Assembly (NCBI GenBank): GCA_011522725.1
Contig: WTIL01000021.1
Location: 1-64,000 of the forward strand
Length of the DNA: 64,000 nt
Reading direction: 5' to 3'
Origin: Rhodospirillaceae bacterium
Lineage (GTDB): Bacteria > Pseudomonadota > Alphaproteobacteria > Puniceispirillales > Puniceispirillaceae
This document shows, in pieces, positions 1 through 11,340 of this stretch. A program made the position numbers and the translations under genes. Numbering within the stretch: position 1 is the first letter of the stretch; each line of letters opens with the position of its first letter. Below the pieces are notes generated by a model. It worked only from the letters and a program-made list of their open reading frames with translations, was not told the origin of the DNA and did no database searches.

Positions 1-105
1 GCCAAGATGACACCACCGGCCATGGCCATGACATAGAGCAGGATCCGGCGTTCAGGAACGAGGGTGATAATGGTTTTCCCCTCGCCTTTGACCAAGGGTT
101 TGCTT
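1..105 (-). CDS. N-terminus of a membrane protein running off the left edge, probably ComEC/Rec2 competence protein (partial; start uncertain)
   Basis: Minus-strand frame reads LVKGEGKTIITLVPERRILLYVMAMAGGVIL... (hydrophobic N-terminus); in-frame TAG at 159-161. comEC divergent from gltX is a familiar alphaproteobacterial arrangement. TTG start is a guess. Confidence 0.4.
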
Positions 106-182
106 AGGATGCCGCCAGTTTCCGAAGAAATGCCTGTCGGACCATCCGTGACCCAAGCCTAACAGCGAGGCCTTAACAGACC

Positions 183-1553
<1,371 letters not shown>

Positions 1554-1642
1554 CGGTTTACGATAACAAGCACGCTCTCGCTGAAAGCGTCGTCGAACCT
1601 GTTCTTCGGTGATGCTCAAGCGTCTTTGCCGGTCAGGGGAGA

Positions 1643-2956
1643 ATGACGATGGCTGCGGATACCGACACCCGGAAAACAATGACGCTGACCGACAATGAGA
1701 GCGGCAGCAGCGTTGAACTGCCGGTCATCGACGGCAGTGTCGGTCCCGATGTTCTGGATATCCGCAAGCTCTATGGCGAAACAGGCATGTTTACCTTCGA
1801 CCCCGGCTACGGGGCGACAGGATCCTGCAAATCCGGCCTGACCTATATCGATGGTGACAAAGGCGTCCTGCTGCATCGCGGCTATCCGATCGAATCGCTT
1901 GCCAACCAGTCCGACTTCCTTGAAGTGGCCTATCTCCTGCTGGAAGGCGAACTGCCGAATGCCGAGCAGAAGGCCGAATTCGACAACGCCATCACCCGCC
2001 ACACGATGGTTCATGAGCAGCTGTCGATCTTCTATCGCGGGTTCCGCCGTGATGCCCACCCGATGGCCATCATGTGCGGCGTCGTTGGCGCGCTGTCGGC
2101 CTTCTATCACGACTCGACCGATATTCAGGACCCGACGCAGCGGACAATCGCCTCGCGGCGCCTGATTGCGAAAATTCCGACCCTTGCGGCGATGGCCTAT
2201 AAATATTCGCTCGGCCAGCCATTCAATTATCCGCGGAACAACCTGACCTATGCGGAGAATTTCCTCCATATGTGCTTTGCCGTGCCGGCTGAGGATTATG
2301 ACATCAACCCGATCCTTGCCAGCGCCATGGACAAGATCTTCATCCTTCATGCGGACCATGAGCAGAACGCCTCGACCTCGACAGTGAGGCTTGCCGGATC
2401 ATCCGGCGCCAATCCGTTTGCCTGCATCGCCGCGGGCATCGCCTCGCTCTGGGGACCGGCGCATGGCGGCGCCAACGAAGCCGTGCTGAACATGCTCAAC
2501 GAGATCGGCCACAAGGACAATATTCCGGAATATGTGAACCGGGCACGCGACCGTGACGATCCGTTCCGCCTGTTCGGATTCGGCCACCGCGTCTACAAGA
2601 ATTTCGATCCGCGTGCCAAGGTGCTGCGCGAGACCTGCCATCAGGTGCTCGACGATTTGGGCGTTCATGACCCGCTGCTGGAACTTGCCATGGAGCTTGA
2701 GGACATGGCCCTCAGGGACCAGTATTTCATCGACAAGAAGCTGTATCCGAATGTGGATTTCTATTCGGGTATTATTCTCAAGGCGATGGGCTTCCCGACA
2801 TCTATGTTCACCGTCCTGTTCGCTGTTGCGCGGACCGTCGGCTGGGTTGCCCAGTGGAACGAGATGATCACCGACCCGATGCAGCGCATTGGCCGGCCAC
2901 GGCAGCTCTATACCGGCCCGACCGAACGTCCGTTCGTCGATTTGTCGAAGCGCTGA
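1643..2956 (+). CDS. gltA: Citrate synthase
   Basis: [71 protein letters not shown]; 437 aa. Confidence 0.98.
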   Translation: MTMAADTDTRKTMTLTDNESGSSVELPVIDGSVGPDVLDIRKLYGETGMFTFDPGYGATGSCKSGLTYIDGDKGVLLHRGYPIESLANQSDFLEVAYLLLEGELPNAEQKAEFDNAITRHTMVHEQLSIFYRGFRRDAHPMAIMCGVVGALSAFYHDSTDIQDPTQRTIASRRLIAKIPTLAAMAYKYSLGQPFNYPRNNLTYAENFLHMCFAVPAEDYDINPILASAMDKIFILHADHEQNASTSTVRLAGSSGANPFACIAAGIASLWGPAHGGANEAVLNMLNEIGHKDNIPEYVNRARDRDDPFRLFGFGHRVYKNFDPRAKVLRETCHQVLDDLGVHDPLLELAMELEDMALRDQYFIDKKLYPNVDFYSGIILKAMGFPTSMFTVLFAVARTVGWVAQWNEMITDPMQRIGRPRQLYTGPTERPFVDLSKR

Positions 2957-2964
2957 TACCCGGT

Positions 2965-4125
2965 TCAGCGTGACGGCGGGCCGAGCCAGTCGGCCATGGC
3001 TTCTACGACGCCAGCTTCAAAACTGCCTGCCCCGCCGCGCAGCATCTTGCGCAGGTCTTCAGCGTCATTCGCCGCCCGCCGACCCGCTTCTGCGTCAGAC
3101 AGCACTTGCCGCATCGCCCCCGCCAATGCCGGCGCGCTTGCCCGTTCCTGAAACAGGAAAGGATAGACCTCGCGACCCAGCAGCGCGTTCGGCAGGATCA
3201 CCCGGTCCATACTGACAAGGCGCCTGCCGATGGCCGCCGACAAGGCAGGTGCGATATAACAGGCCACGCCCGGGGCACCGTAGAGCGCTGTCTGCAGCGT
3301 TACAGTGCCGGATGCGGCCAACACGGCATGCCCGCTGCCCAATGCCCTGAACAATGCCCCTTCATCCTGATCGATGCTGATCGCCTCTGCCGAGGCCGTT
3401 GCCGCACAGGAAGCCTCGATGCTGTCGGCGATGCGCGGCAATGTCGGTATGGTCGCCGTAATTTCAGGAAAGATGTCGCGCAGCATTTCAAAACCCGCCA
3501 GCATCGGCGGCAGGATGTGCCGGATCTCCGAGCGCCGGCTTCCCGGCAGCATCACAATACGGGGTGCTGAAGCGGGGTCCGGACGGCGCGGCGCGTCATA
3601 GGCCGGATTAAAGGCCTCGGGATGGCCGATGAAAGCCGTCTTTACGCCAAGCGGCTCAAACCATTCCGGCTCAAAGGGAAACAGGCACAGCAACCCGTCT
3701 ACGGACTTGGCCACCCGGTGGCGGCGCCATGCCCCCCAGGCCCAGACGGTCGGCGCCACGCAATGGATGACAGGCGCATGCCAGCCTGCCGATTTCATGC
3801 GCCGTTTCAGTCGTGCCGCAAACCGCAGAGAGAAGCCTTTTACATCAACAGTGATCACGGCTTTTGGCCGCGCTGCTATCACATTATCGACCAGCCTGTC
3901 GGCGAGGCGTGACAGGCGCGGATAAGCCGCAAGCGCGGCACTGAACCCGAACACGGTCAGCGCCTCCATATCTGTCGTGTCGCCAAGCCCCTCGGCACGC
4001 ATGGCGGGGCCGCCGACACCAATCCATTCCTGCGGACCCCAGCCACCATTTACTGCCTTCATCAGGCTGGCTGCCAGCCTGTCACCGGATGGCTCACCAG
4101 CCAGGATGAATATTGGAGCGTTCAA
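2965..4125 (-). CDS. lpxB: Lipid-A-disaccharide synthase
   Basis: IFILAGEPSGDRLAASLM..., VMLPGSRRSEIRHILP, ASGTVTLQTALYGAPGVACY; lpx cluster context. Confidence 0.97.
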   Translation of the reverse strand: MNAPIFILAGEPSGDRLAASLMKAVNGGWGPQEWIGVGGPAMRAEGLGDTTDMEALTVFGFSAALAAYPRLSRLADRLVDNVIAARPKAVITVDVKGFSLRFAARLKRRMKSAGWHAPVIHCVAPTVWAWGAWRRHRVAKSVDGLLCLFPFEPEWFEPLGVKTAFIGHPEAFNPAYDAPRRPDPASAPRIVMLPGSRRSEIRHILPPMLAGFEMLRDIFPEITATIPTLPRIADSIEASCAATASAEAISIDQDEGALFRALGSGHAVLAASGTVTLQTALYGAPGVACYIAPALSAAIGRRLVSMDRVILPNALLGREVYPFLFQERASAPALAGAMRQVLSDAEAGRRAANDAEDLRKMLRGGAGSFEAGVVEAMADWLGPPSR

Positions 4126-4922
4126 ATGCCAATCACCGTCAGCTCAAGGTCGGAGGCAATCTCCCAAAGCGTCTCGGGCGCGGTGGCCAGCATCACACCT
4201 CCTGCTTCCAGTGCCAGCACGCGCACGCCGCAGTCAGCGGCAAGACGCAGTGTTTCTTCCCCGACAACGGGTATGTCAAGCCGCGTATCCTGACCTGACT
4301 TGCGGCGCTTGACGAATATGGCAGGCGTCGATGCCGGATCGATCAGCGGCGCAATGCGGCGCAACATCCCGTCAGTCCCCTCGGCACCTTCAATGGCGAT
4401 GACGCGGCCATCCTGCAGCACGACACCCTGGCCCACATCATGCCCGCCAAGCGCGTCGAGAACGGCCGACCCGCGATTTACATCCTCGCCCATGGCATCG
4501 TCCAGCATACCGGTTGCGATGCCGGCGGGCATCATGGCGCCCGGCAGGAATTGTTCGGGCGACACGGTCTCGATACCGGCCTCGGCCAGAAAGTCGCTGA
4601 TCACCCGAAGCAGGGCGTCATCACCACGGCCGACAGCGCGCGCCAGCAGCTTCACAGCGGCCGCATCCGGCTTCAGCTGCGACAGCGGCGGACGACTGAT
4701 TTTGCCGATCATGACAACACGGTCGCAGCCGGCATCCCGGATCAGCTCGCGTGCCCGGCCGACTGCGCCAAGCGGCACGTCAAACGCCTCAAAAGCGGAA
4801 AAATCTGCATCTGCCTGGCCTGCGATCCGGATGATCACAACATCCTCGCCAAGGCTCCTTGCATTGTCAGCCAGCGTAGCGGGAAGCGCACCTTTCCCCG
4901 CGATCACCGCCAGCCTCGCCAT
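4122..4922 (-). CDS. lpxI: UDP-2,3-diacylglucosamine diphosphatase, LpxI type
   Basis: MARLAVIAGKGALPATLADNAR..., MIGKISRPPLSQLKPD, RRKSGQDTRLDIPVVGEETL. ORF is open 101 codons further upstream, but that part overlaps lpxA; start set at 4922. Confidence 0.93.
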   Translation of the reverse strand: MARLAVIAGKGALPATLADNARSLGEDVVIIRIAGQADADFSAFEAFDVPLGAVGRARELIRDAGCDRVVMIGKISRPPLSQLKPDAAAVKLLARAVGRGDDALLRVISDFLAEAGIETVSPEQFLPGAMMPAGIATGMLDDAMGEDVNRGSAVLDALGGHDVGQGVVLQDGRVIAIEGAEGTDGMLRRIAPLIDPASTPAIFVKRRKSGQDTRLDIPVVGEETLRLAADCGVRVLALEAGGVMLATAPETLWEIASDLELTVIGI

Positions 4923-4923
4923 A

Positions 4924-5727
4924 TTACGCCCCGTGCCTTTGCGCGGCCTGGCAAACACCGTTCCTGCCTGCGGATTCCAGGAATTCGAATATTTGCGCTG
5001 CCTCGTCATTCCCGGCAAAGGCGGCACGGGCAGATTCAAGCCTCTCGCTGAATACACCGTCCGCCCTGAAGAGCGCGCGATAAAGGCTGCGGAGCGTCGT
5101 GATACTCTCTTCGCTGAATCCGCGGCGACCGAGGCCGATGACATTGATTCCCGTGAGGCATGCACGGTTGCCGACGGCGATTCCAAACGGAATGACATCA
5201 CTGTCCACAGCCGTCTGCGACGCAATCATCGCATGGTCACCGACACGGCACCATTGCTGCACCGTGGCAAAGCCGCCCATCATCACATGGTGCCCGATCC
5301 GCGCATGGCCTCCAAGCGATGCGTTGTTCGCAAAGATGGCGTGATCGCCGACAACGCAGTCATGCGCGACATGCGACGCGACAAGGAAAAGGCCGTGATT
5401 GCCGACAATTGTCCTCATCGAGTCAATGGCGGTGCCGGGATGCATGGTCACATGCTCACGGATCACGCAGTCATGACCGATCTCGAGGGTTGAAGCCTCG
5501 CCTGCGAAACGCGTGTGCTGGGGCGGGCAACCGAGCACCGCAAAGGGATACACCTCGCTGTCTGCCCCGAGGGTTGTATGTCCCTCGATCACGACATGCG
5601 AATGAAGAGTCACACGGTCGCCAAGAACCGCATCAGGACCGACCGTGCAGAATGGACCGATCCGGACATCCTCGCCCAGTCTGGCGGCGTCATTGACGAT
5701 GGCTGTCGGGTGAATGGTTACGGGCAT
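4924..5727 (-). CDS. lpxA: Acyl-ACP--UDP-N-acetylglucosamine O-acyltransferase
   Basis: Hexapeptide repeats, MPVTIHPTAIVNDAARLGEDVRIGPFCTVGP, NVIGLGRRGFSEESITTLRSLYRALF C-terminal region. Confidence 0.97.
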   Translation of the reverse strand: MPVTIHPTAIVNDAARLGEDVRIGPFCTVGPDAVLGDRVTLHSHVVIEGHTTLGADSEVYPFAVLGCPPQHTRFAGEASTLEIGHDCVIREHVTMHPGTAIDSMRTIVGNHGLFLVASHVAHDCVVGDHAIFANNASLGGHARIGHHVMMGGFATVQQWCRVGDHAMIASQTAVDSDVIPFGIAVGNRACLTGINVIGLGRRGFSEESITTLRSLYRALFRADGVFSERLESARAAFAGNDEAAQIFEFLESAGRNGVCQAAQRHGA

Positions 5728-5756
5728 TGATTGTCAACTTTCAGGAACAGGGGCCG

Positions 5757-6215
5757 TCAGCGCTGCGGATCAACGATCATCGCGCCGAACTCCGCTTCGC
5801 TTGTCCGCACATCGTCAACCGTGGCGAAACCCTTGAACTTCCACAACGGGCCCTTTGCACTTACCTTTTCGATATGAAGTTTGAGTACCGATCCCGGGCG
5901 CACGGGCTTGCGGAACTTCACCTTGTCGATGGTGGTAAAAAACACCAGCTTGTCATCAGTATCACCGCCAAGCGTGACGCTCACCATGCAGGCAGCGGTC
6001 TGCGCCATGGCCTCGACGATCAGGACGCCCGGCATGATCGGATAGTCGGGGAAATGCCCGGCGAAATACGGCTCGCCGACACTGACCATCTTAACGCCAA
6101 CCGCGCTATGATCCGGAACAATCTCCTCGACCCGTTCGATCAGCAGCATGGGCGGCCGGTGCGGGATCCGTTTCTGGATCTGGTCAATATCAAGTTCAGT
6201 AATCTGATCGCTCAT
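5757..6215 (-). CDS. fabZ: 3-hydroxyacyl-[ACP] dehydratase FabZ
   Basis: IPHRPPMLLIERV, GHFPDYPIMPGVLIVEAMAQTAA; 152 aa; between lpxD and lpxA. Confidence 0.98.
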   Translation of the reverse strand: MSDQITELDIDQIQKRIPHRPPMLLIERVEEIVPDHSAVGVKMVSVGEPYFAGHFPDYPIMPGVLIVEAMAQTAACMVSVTLGGDTDDKLVFFTTIDKVKFRKPVRPGSVLKLHIEKVSAKGPLWKFKGFATVDDVRTSEAEFGAMIVDPQR

Positions 6216-6218
6216 AGC

Positions 6219-7223
6219 TTACTCTTCCTCATTGCGGGACGAACCCAGAAGACGTCGCAAGGCCGCACGCTCGCGCCAGACCTTTCGCGTTTCCTCAGCC
6301 GGAAAACCGACGACGGTGGTGTGATCGGGAACGTCCTTGGTAACCCCGGACTGACCCATCACGATGGCCCCCTTGCCCACGGTGACTTGTGAGCCGACAC
6401 CCGCCTGGCCTGCAAGTATCGCGCCCTCGCCGAGTATCGCGCCGCCAGCAAGGCCGGCTTGCGCCGCCAGCACCGCGCGGTCACCGACAATGCAGTTGTG
6501 GGCGATGTGAACAAGGTTGTCGATCATGACCGATTCTCCGATCTTCGTCCTGCCCAGCGTGCCGCGGTCGATCGTGCATCCTGCCCCGATACGACTGCTC
6601 CGGCCGATCTCGACCGACCCGACATGCTCCAGCAATACAGGGCCCTCGTCTGTGATCTCGAACCCGAAGCCGCTTCCGCCGATCACGTTGTTGGCGCCTA
6701 TCCGGACTTCATCGCCAAGCCGACAGTGCGAAAGAACGGCATTCGCTCCGATCCTGCAGTTGCGGCCGATCTCCACACCCTGATGGATGACGACGCCCGG
6801 CTCGATGATCGTACCCTTTCCGATGGAAACATTCTCGCCAACGCTGACGTTATTCCCGACAGTGACACCATCGATCGTAACCGCCTGCTGCGGTGGATGG
6901 CAGGCACCGATCTCGGCGACCATCAGACCCAGCGCACGTGCAAACCCCAGACGGGGATTGCCGCAAACCAGTGCCGCACAATCCTCTGGAAGCTCTTCGG
7001 CAAGGGCTGGGGTGGTGATGACGACAGCGCCGGAAAGCCGGGCAATCAGCGTCTTGTCCGCTTTTTCCGTCAGAAAACACAGATGGCCGGGGCCGGCCTC
7101 GGAAACAGGCGCGGCGTCCACAGCCTGCCTGTCCGCTCCCCGAACAATGTCGGCACCAGCCGCACCCGCAAGCGCATCGACACCCTGTGCGGTGACGGAA
7201 AAGAAGCTGCGGTCAATGGCCAT
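6219..7223 (-). CDS. lpxD: UDP-3-O-(3-hydroxymyristoyl)glucosamine N-acyltransferase
   Basis: Hexapeptide repeats, FGFEITDEGPVLLEHVGSVEIGRSSRIGAGCTIDRGTLGRTKIGESVMIDNLVHIAHN. Confidence 0.97.
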   Translation of the reverse strand: MAIDRSFFSVTAQGVDALAGAAGADIVRGADRQAVDAAPVSEAGPGHLCFLTEKADKTLIARLSGAVVITTPALAEELPEDCAALVCGNPRLGFARALGLMVAEIGACHPPQQAVTIDGVTVGNNVSVGENVSIGKGTIIEPGVVIHQGVEIGRNCRIGANAVLSHCRLGDEVRIGANNVIGGSGFGFEITDEGPVLLEHVGSVEIGRSSRIGAGCTIDRGTLGRTKIGESVMIDNLVHIAHNCIVGDRAVLAAQAGLAGGAILGEGAILAGQAGVGSQVTVGKGAIVMGQSGVTKDVPDHTTVVGFPAEETRKVWRERAALRRLLGSSRNEEE

Positions 7224-7226
7224 GGC

Positions 7227-7859
7227 CTACTCCTGGCTGGCCGGTTTCGGGGGATCGATCGTCACCTCGAGCCTTGCGTTCTTGGTGCGTTCGTCAAGCC
7301 GTTGCAGCACTTCGTCGGAGATATTCAGCGTCGGCCGAAAGATCAGGGCAGAATCCTTGACCAGAACAAGGTCGAGCCGTTTCTCTCCGGCAACTTCTGT
7401 CACGATCTCGAGGGCAATGCGACGCAGCTTGGACTGGGCATCTTGAAACGCCACGTCAATGGCCTCGCGGCGGTACTGGATCTCCTTCTGGATCGTGGCA
7501 ACGTCTGCCTCGAACTGCGAGAGTTTCTCGGCAAAAACGTCTTCGGACAACAGCTCACGCTGTGAAGTCAGTTCACGTTCCGTCTGCTGAAGAGCTGCCT
7601 CGCGCTCGGAGAATTCCTGCTGGAACAGCAGCCGTTGCTTGTCCAGCAATTCGCGGACCTTTGCTGTTCCCTTCGACGCCCTGAGAACGCCTTCAAGGTC
7701 AATCAGCCCGATCCGCTTGATGACCATGTCGTCACCCGTCTCCTGCGCATGAGCCGCGCCCGTCATCGGCACGGTCAGCACCGGGATCGCAAAACTGCTC
7801 AGGAGCACGGCGCCACAAACCAGGAAAGAGGCAAAAATTCTGGATGTCAGGATAGCCAT
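7227..7859 (-). CDS. skp: OmpH/Skp-family periplasmic chaperone
   Basis: Signal peptide MAILTSRIFASFLVCGAVLLSSFAI, then IGLIDLEGVLRASKGTAKVRELLDKQRLLFQQEFSEREAAL coiled coil; between bamA and lpxD. Confidence 0.88.
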   Translation of the reverse strand: MAILTSRIFASFLVCGAVLLSSFAIPVLTVPMTGAAHAQETGDDMVIKRIGLIDLEGVLRASKGTAKVRELLDKQRLLFQQEFSEREAALQQTERELTSQRELLSEDVFAEKLSQFEADVATIQKEIQYRREAIDVAFQDAQSKLRRIALEIVTEVAGEKRLDLVLVKDSALIFRPTLNISDEVLQRLDERTKNARLEVTIDPPKPASQE

Positions 7860-7872
7860 GATCAAACTGATC

Positions 7873-10149
7873 CTAGAGCCGGGTTCCAATGGTGAACTGG
7901 AATGTTTTGGTCTTGTCATAGCTCTTCTTCGAGACAGGATTTGCCCAGTAGAAGGACAACGGTCCGACAACCGTATCCCACAGCAGGCCAACACCCACCG
8001 AAGAGCGCATCGACTTGTCGTTGGCGCCAGTCACACCGCTTGGGTAGTCGGTGCCCCACACGCTGCCGAAGTCGGAAAACACCGTCCAGCGCATGTTGAG
8101 GTCCTTGCTGAGACCGAGATGCGAGACGACTTCCACTGACCCGGTGACAAGAGTGTTGCCGCCGACAGCCGCCTTCGATCCTGTATCACGCGGACCAATG
8201 CCGCTGAGCGCAAAACCCCTTACGTCACGCCCTCCAAGGAAGAAGCGCTGTGACTGGGTAACTTTTTCACCAAGACCAACCACCTGGCTGGCACGTCCCT
8301 TCACACCGAAGAAGAGGGCGTTAAAGTTGACCGGACGGTAGTAGGCGGCCCGGCCGGTCACCTTGTAGAATTTCGCGTCGCCGCCAATACCGGCAAGCTC
8401 CTGTCTCAGCTCGAAAAGGGTTCCTTCCGAAGGATCCAGCCTGTTGTCCAGCCTGTCCTGTCCAACGACATAGCTTGCGGCTGACGTCAGGATCTGTGCG
8501 CCATTTTCGCCAGTAATGGATGTTGCCGTTTTCGAACTTTCCGTTGTCTTGGATTGCGACAGCTCGTATCCGACGTTGTGATAATAGTCCTGCGCCGCCT
8601 CAAAGCCGATGCCAAAATCGAAACCGGTCTTGCTGATCGACACCGAATCCTGTTTCACCTTGTCATTGAACACGCCGGCACGACCGGTCAGGTTGCGCCC
8701 GAAAAGGTAGGGCTCTGCAACGCCAAGCCTGAAGTTCGACCGCTTTTGCGAGAGTTCGAATGACAGTGACAGCGCGCGACCGGTGCCGAGGAAGTTACGC
8801 TCGTCGATGCCGAAGGCCAGGCTCGTCTGTTCAAGCGAGGAATATCCGAGACCGATGGAAAGCTCGCCAGTCGATTGTTCCTCGACAGTCAGCTCGGTGA
8901 TTGTCTGCTCCTCACTGCTGCCGACAAGATTGCGAACTTTCACATCTGAGAAAAACCCGAGATTGCGAATGTTCCTGATCGACTCGTCCAGCTTGATCTG
9001 GTTGAAGGCATCACCCTCGACCAGCTCGAACTCACGCCTTACGACTGAGTCCTTGGTGCGAACATTATTCACGATTTCAATGCGTTCAACGAAATTCTTA
9101 CGAGCCTTGCCGATATTTACCGCAATATCCAGCTGGCCGGTTTCGGGATTCGTGACTATCTCGGGGTCCAAATTGACGAAGGCGTAGCCAAGGGCGCCCA
9201 GATTGTTGGTGATCTCGAGGAGCCCTTGCTCGAGGGCTCGCACGTCATACCAGTTGTCGTCACCGAATTCGAACAGCGAGGCAAGCTCCGATGTATCGAC
9301 ATTCTCGATATCGCTGTTCACGGTGATCTCGTTCACCTTGTACCTTTGCCCCTCCTGCAGCAGGAAGTTCACAGCAAAGCCGGTCCTGTCCGGAAGCAGT
9401 CCGCCCTGGACACGAGATACTTCGATATCCGCAAAACCGCGCGTCAGATAAAACTGGCGAAGAAGCCGGACGTCGTAGTCGAGACGCGCCTCGTCATATT
9501 TGTCGCTTGTCGAGAAGATAGCGAACCATTTGCTCTCGCGGCTCGAGATGGTCCGTTTGAGGGCGCTGTCTGAAAACCGCTCGTTTCCGGTAAATGTGAT
9601 CTTGCTGATCTTGATCAGGGGCCCTTCATCGACGACAAAGGCAAGATCCACGCGGTTCTCGTCAAGCTCGATGATCTGAGGCTCGACAACCGCGGCATAA
9701 CGGCCGCTTGACTGGTACAGCTCGATCAGGCGCTGGGTCGCTTCCAGCGCCAGCTCGCGTGTGTAGACACGGCGCGGCTGGATATCGAGTACCTCGAGAA
9801 GCCGTTTGTCGGACAACGCGTCGTTGCCCTCGATATTCACCCGGTTGATGATCGGATTCTCGACCACGGTCACAGTCAGCACCGATCCGTCGAGAGAGAT
9901 GTCAATGTCACGGAAGAGTTCGGTTTCGAACAGCCGTTCCAGCGCTATGCTGAGCGATCCGCGCGTTACTCTGTCGCCTGCCCGGACAGGCAGATATGAA
10001 AGGACAGTGCCGACCGCGACCCGCTTGTTCCCGGTCACGACGATCTCTTCGACCCTTACCTGACTGTCACCTGATTGCGCTTCGATGGACGGCGGTGAAG
10101 CCAGCGCAAAAGCCAAAAGACACACGAAAATAAACGCTAGCTTCGGCAT
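7873..10149 (-). CDS. bamA: Outer membrane protein assembly factor BamA
   Basis: Signal peptide, POTRA repeats, C-terminal beta-barrel (FFLGGRDVRGFALSGIGPRD; ends FQFTIGTRL); 758 aa. Confidence 0.97.
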   Translation of the reverse strand: MPKLAFIFVCLLAFALASPPSIEAQSGDSQVRVEEIVVTGNKRVAVGTVLSYLPVRAGDRVTRGSLSIALERLFETELFRDIDISLDGSVLTVTVVENPIINRVNIEGNDALSDKRLLEVLDIQPRRVYTRELALEATQRLIELYQSSGRYAAVVEPQIIELDENRVDLAFVVDEGPLIKISKITFTGNERFSDSALKRTISSRESKWFAIFSTSDKYDEARLDYDVRLLRQFYLTRGFADIEVSRVQGGLLPDRTGFAVNFLLQEGQRYKVNEITVNSDIENVDTSELASLFEFGDDNWYDVRALEQGLLEITNNLGALGYAFVNLDPEIVTNPETGQLDIAVNIGKARKNFVERIEIVNNVRTKDSVVRREFELVEGDAFNQIKLDESIRNIRNLGFFSDVKVRNLVGSSEEQTITELTVEEQSTGELSIGLGYSSLEQTSLAFGIDERNFLGTGRALSLSFELSQKRSNFRLGVAEPYLFGRNLTGRAGVFNDKVKQDSVSISKTGFDFGIGFEAAQDYYHNVGYELSQSKTTESSKTATSITGENGAQILTSAASYVVGQDRLDNRLDPSEGTLFELRQELAGIGGDAKFYKVTGRAAYYRPVNFNALFFGVKGRASQVVGLGEKVTQSQRFFLGGRDVRGFALSGIGPRDTGSKAAVGGNTLVTGSVEVVSHLGLSKDLNMRWTVFSDFGSVWGTDYPSGVTGANDKSMRSSVGVGLLWDTVVGPLSFYWANPVSKKSYDKTKTFQFTIGTRL

Positions 10150-10250
10150 GTCGGTCGCCCTCCTTATCGGCTCGGAAAACTATACCTACGCCAAGGGTGT
10201 TATCAAAGCAGACATTTTCAGGCTCAAAGACTGAAAAACGGCAAACGGTG

Positions 10251-11336
10251 TCACCCGATCAGTCTCGCCACATCAAACACCACGAGCACAACCGTCAAGG
10301 CCAGCAGGATCGAGATGCCGCCACGCAGCAGCAATCCCTGCACCATCAGGGGAATTGGCCGCCTGAACAGCGCCTCATAGAGGAAAAAGGAAAGATGACC
10401 ACCGTCGAGCGCCGGTATCGGCAGCAGGTTGATCAGACCAAGATTGATCGAGATCACCGCTGTCAGCAGCACAAAGGGTATAAGACCCTGCTGCAGGGCC
10501 GATCCCGAGATTTTCGCGATACCGACGGGGCCCTGAACCTCGCCGGCCTGCATTTCCCCGCGCCCCAGCCTTGAAAGACCGCGCAGGATCATGACGGACA
10601 TTCTGAACGCATCAGAACTTGCCGCCACGAGCGCGCTTCCCGGCAACAGACGCTCTCGTGTCCCGCCACCGCTGGATTTGACGCCCAGCAGGCCGATATA
10701 GACCTGCATTTCTTCGTTGAACCTTGGCTGCGGTGTCACCGTGAGCGTTACCGGCCTGCCGTCGCGAAGGATGGTGAATTCAAGCGGACGCCCTGGCGCT
10801 TCGACAACAAGGCCGCGAAGGTCGCTGAAGTCACGGACTGTTATGCCGTCGATATCCGTGACCAGGTCACCGGGCCGCAGCCCGGCTTCCGCCGCCGCGG
10901 TTTCCGGCATCACCTCGCCGATTTCGGCTGGAATGGTGACCTTGCCGACCGTCATATAGACAAGAGCAAACAGCAGGATGCCAAGAATGAAATTTGCCAC
11001 CGGGCCGGCAAGAACGATTGCCGATCTCCAGCCAAGACTGGCTCCGGCAAAACTTCCGGGCACCTTGTCCGCATCCGGGGCGGCGCCACTCGCCTCGTTC
11101 TCGTCGCCTCGCATACGCACATACCCACCAAGAGGGATCGCCGCAATCCGCCAGCGTGTGCCTGTCTTTTTTGATGTCCAGCCATAGATTTCAGGACCGA
11201 ACCCGACCGAAAACACCTCGACAATCACGCCGGCGCGACGCGCCACCCAGTAATGGCCGAGTTCGTGGAAAAACACCACGGGTGTAAGCAGAAGCAGGAA
11301 GCCGATGATCAGCTGGAGAGCGCTCAGTTCGGGCAT
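10251..11336 (-). CDS. rseP: Site-2 intramembrane metalloprotease RseP
   Basis: HELGHYWVARRAG zinc motif, PDZ AAEAGLRPGDLVTDIDG, INLGLINLLPIPALDGGHL; start set at MPELSALQ. Confidence 0.95.
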   Translation of the reverse strand: MPELSALQLIIGFLLLLTPVVFFHELGHYWVARRAGVIVEVFSVGFGPEIYGWTSKKTGTRWRIAAIPLGGYVRMRGDENEASGAAPDADKVPGSFAGASLGWRSAIVLAGPVANFILGILLFALVYMTVGKVTIPAEIGEVMPETAAAEAGLRPGDLVTDIDGITVRDFSDLRGLVVEAPGRPLEFTILRDGRPVTLTVTPQPRFNEEMQVYIGLLGVKSSGGGTRERLLPGSALVAASSDAFRMSVMILRGLSRLGRGEMQAGEVQGPVGIAKISGSALQQGLIPFVLLTAVISINLGLINLLPIPALDGGHLSFFLYEALFRRPIPLMVQGLLLRGGISILLALTVVLVVFDVARLIG

Positions 11337-11340
11337 GAGT

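Noticed and set aside
4923-5225. N-terminal 101-codon extension of the lpxI ORF
   Set aside because: It is an out-of-frame read of lpxA; LpxI homology begins at MARLAVIAGKG.
5727-7565. Plus-strand ORFs antisense to fabZ, lpxD and skp
   Set aside because: Shadow ORFs over conserved genes.
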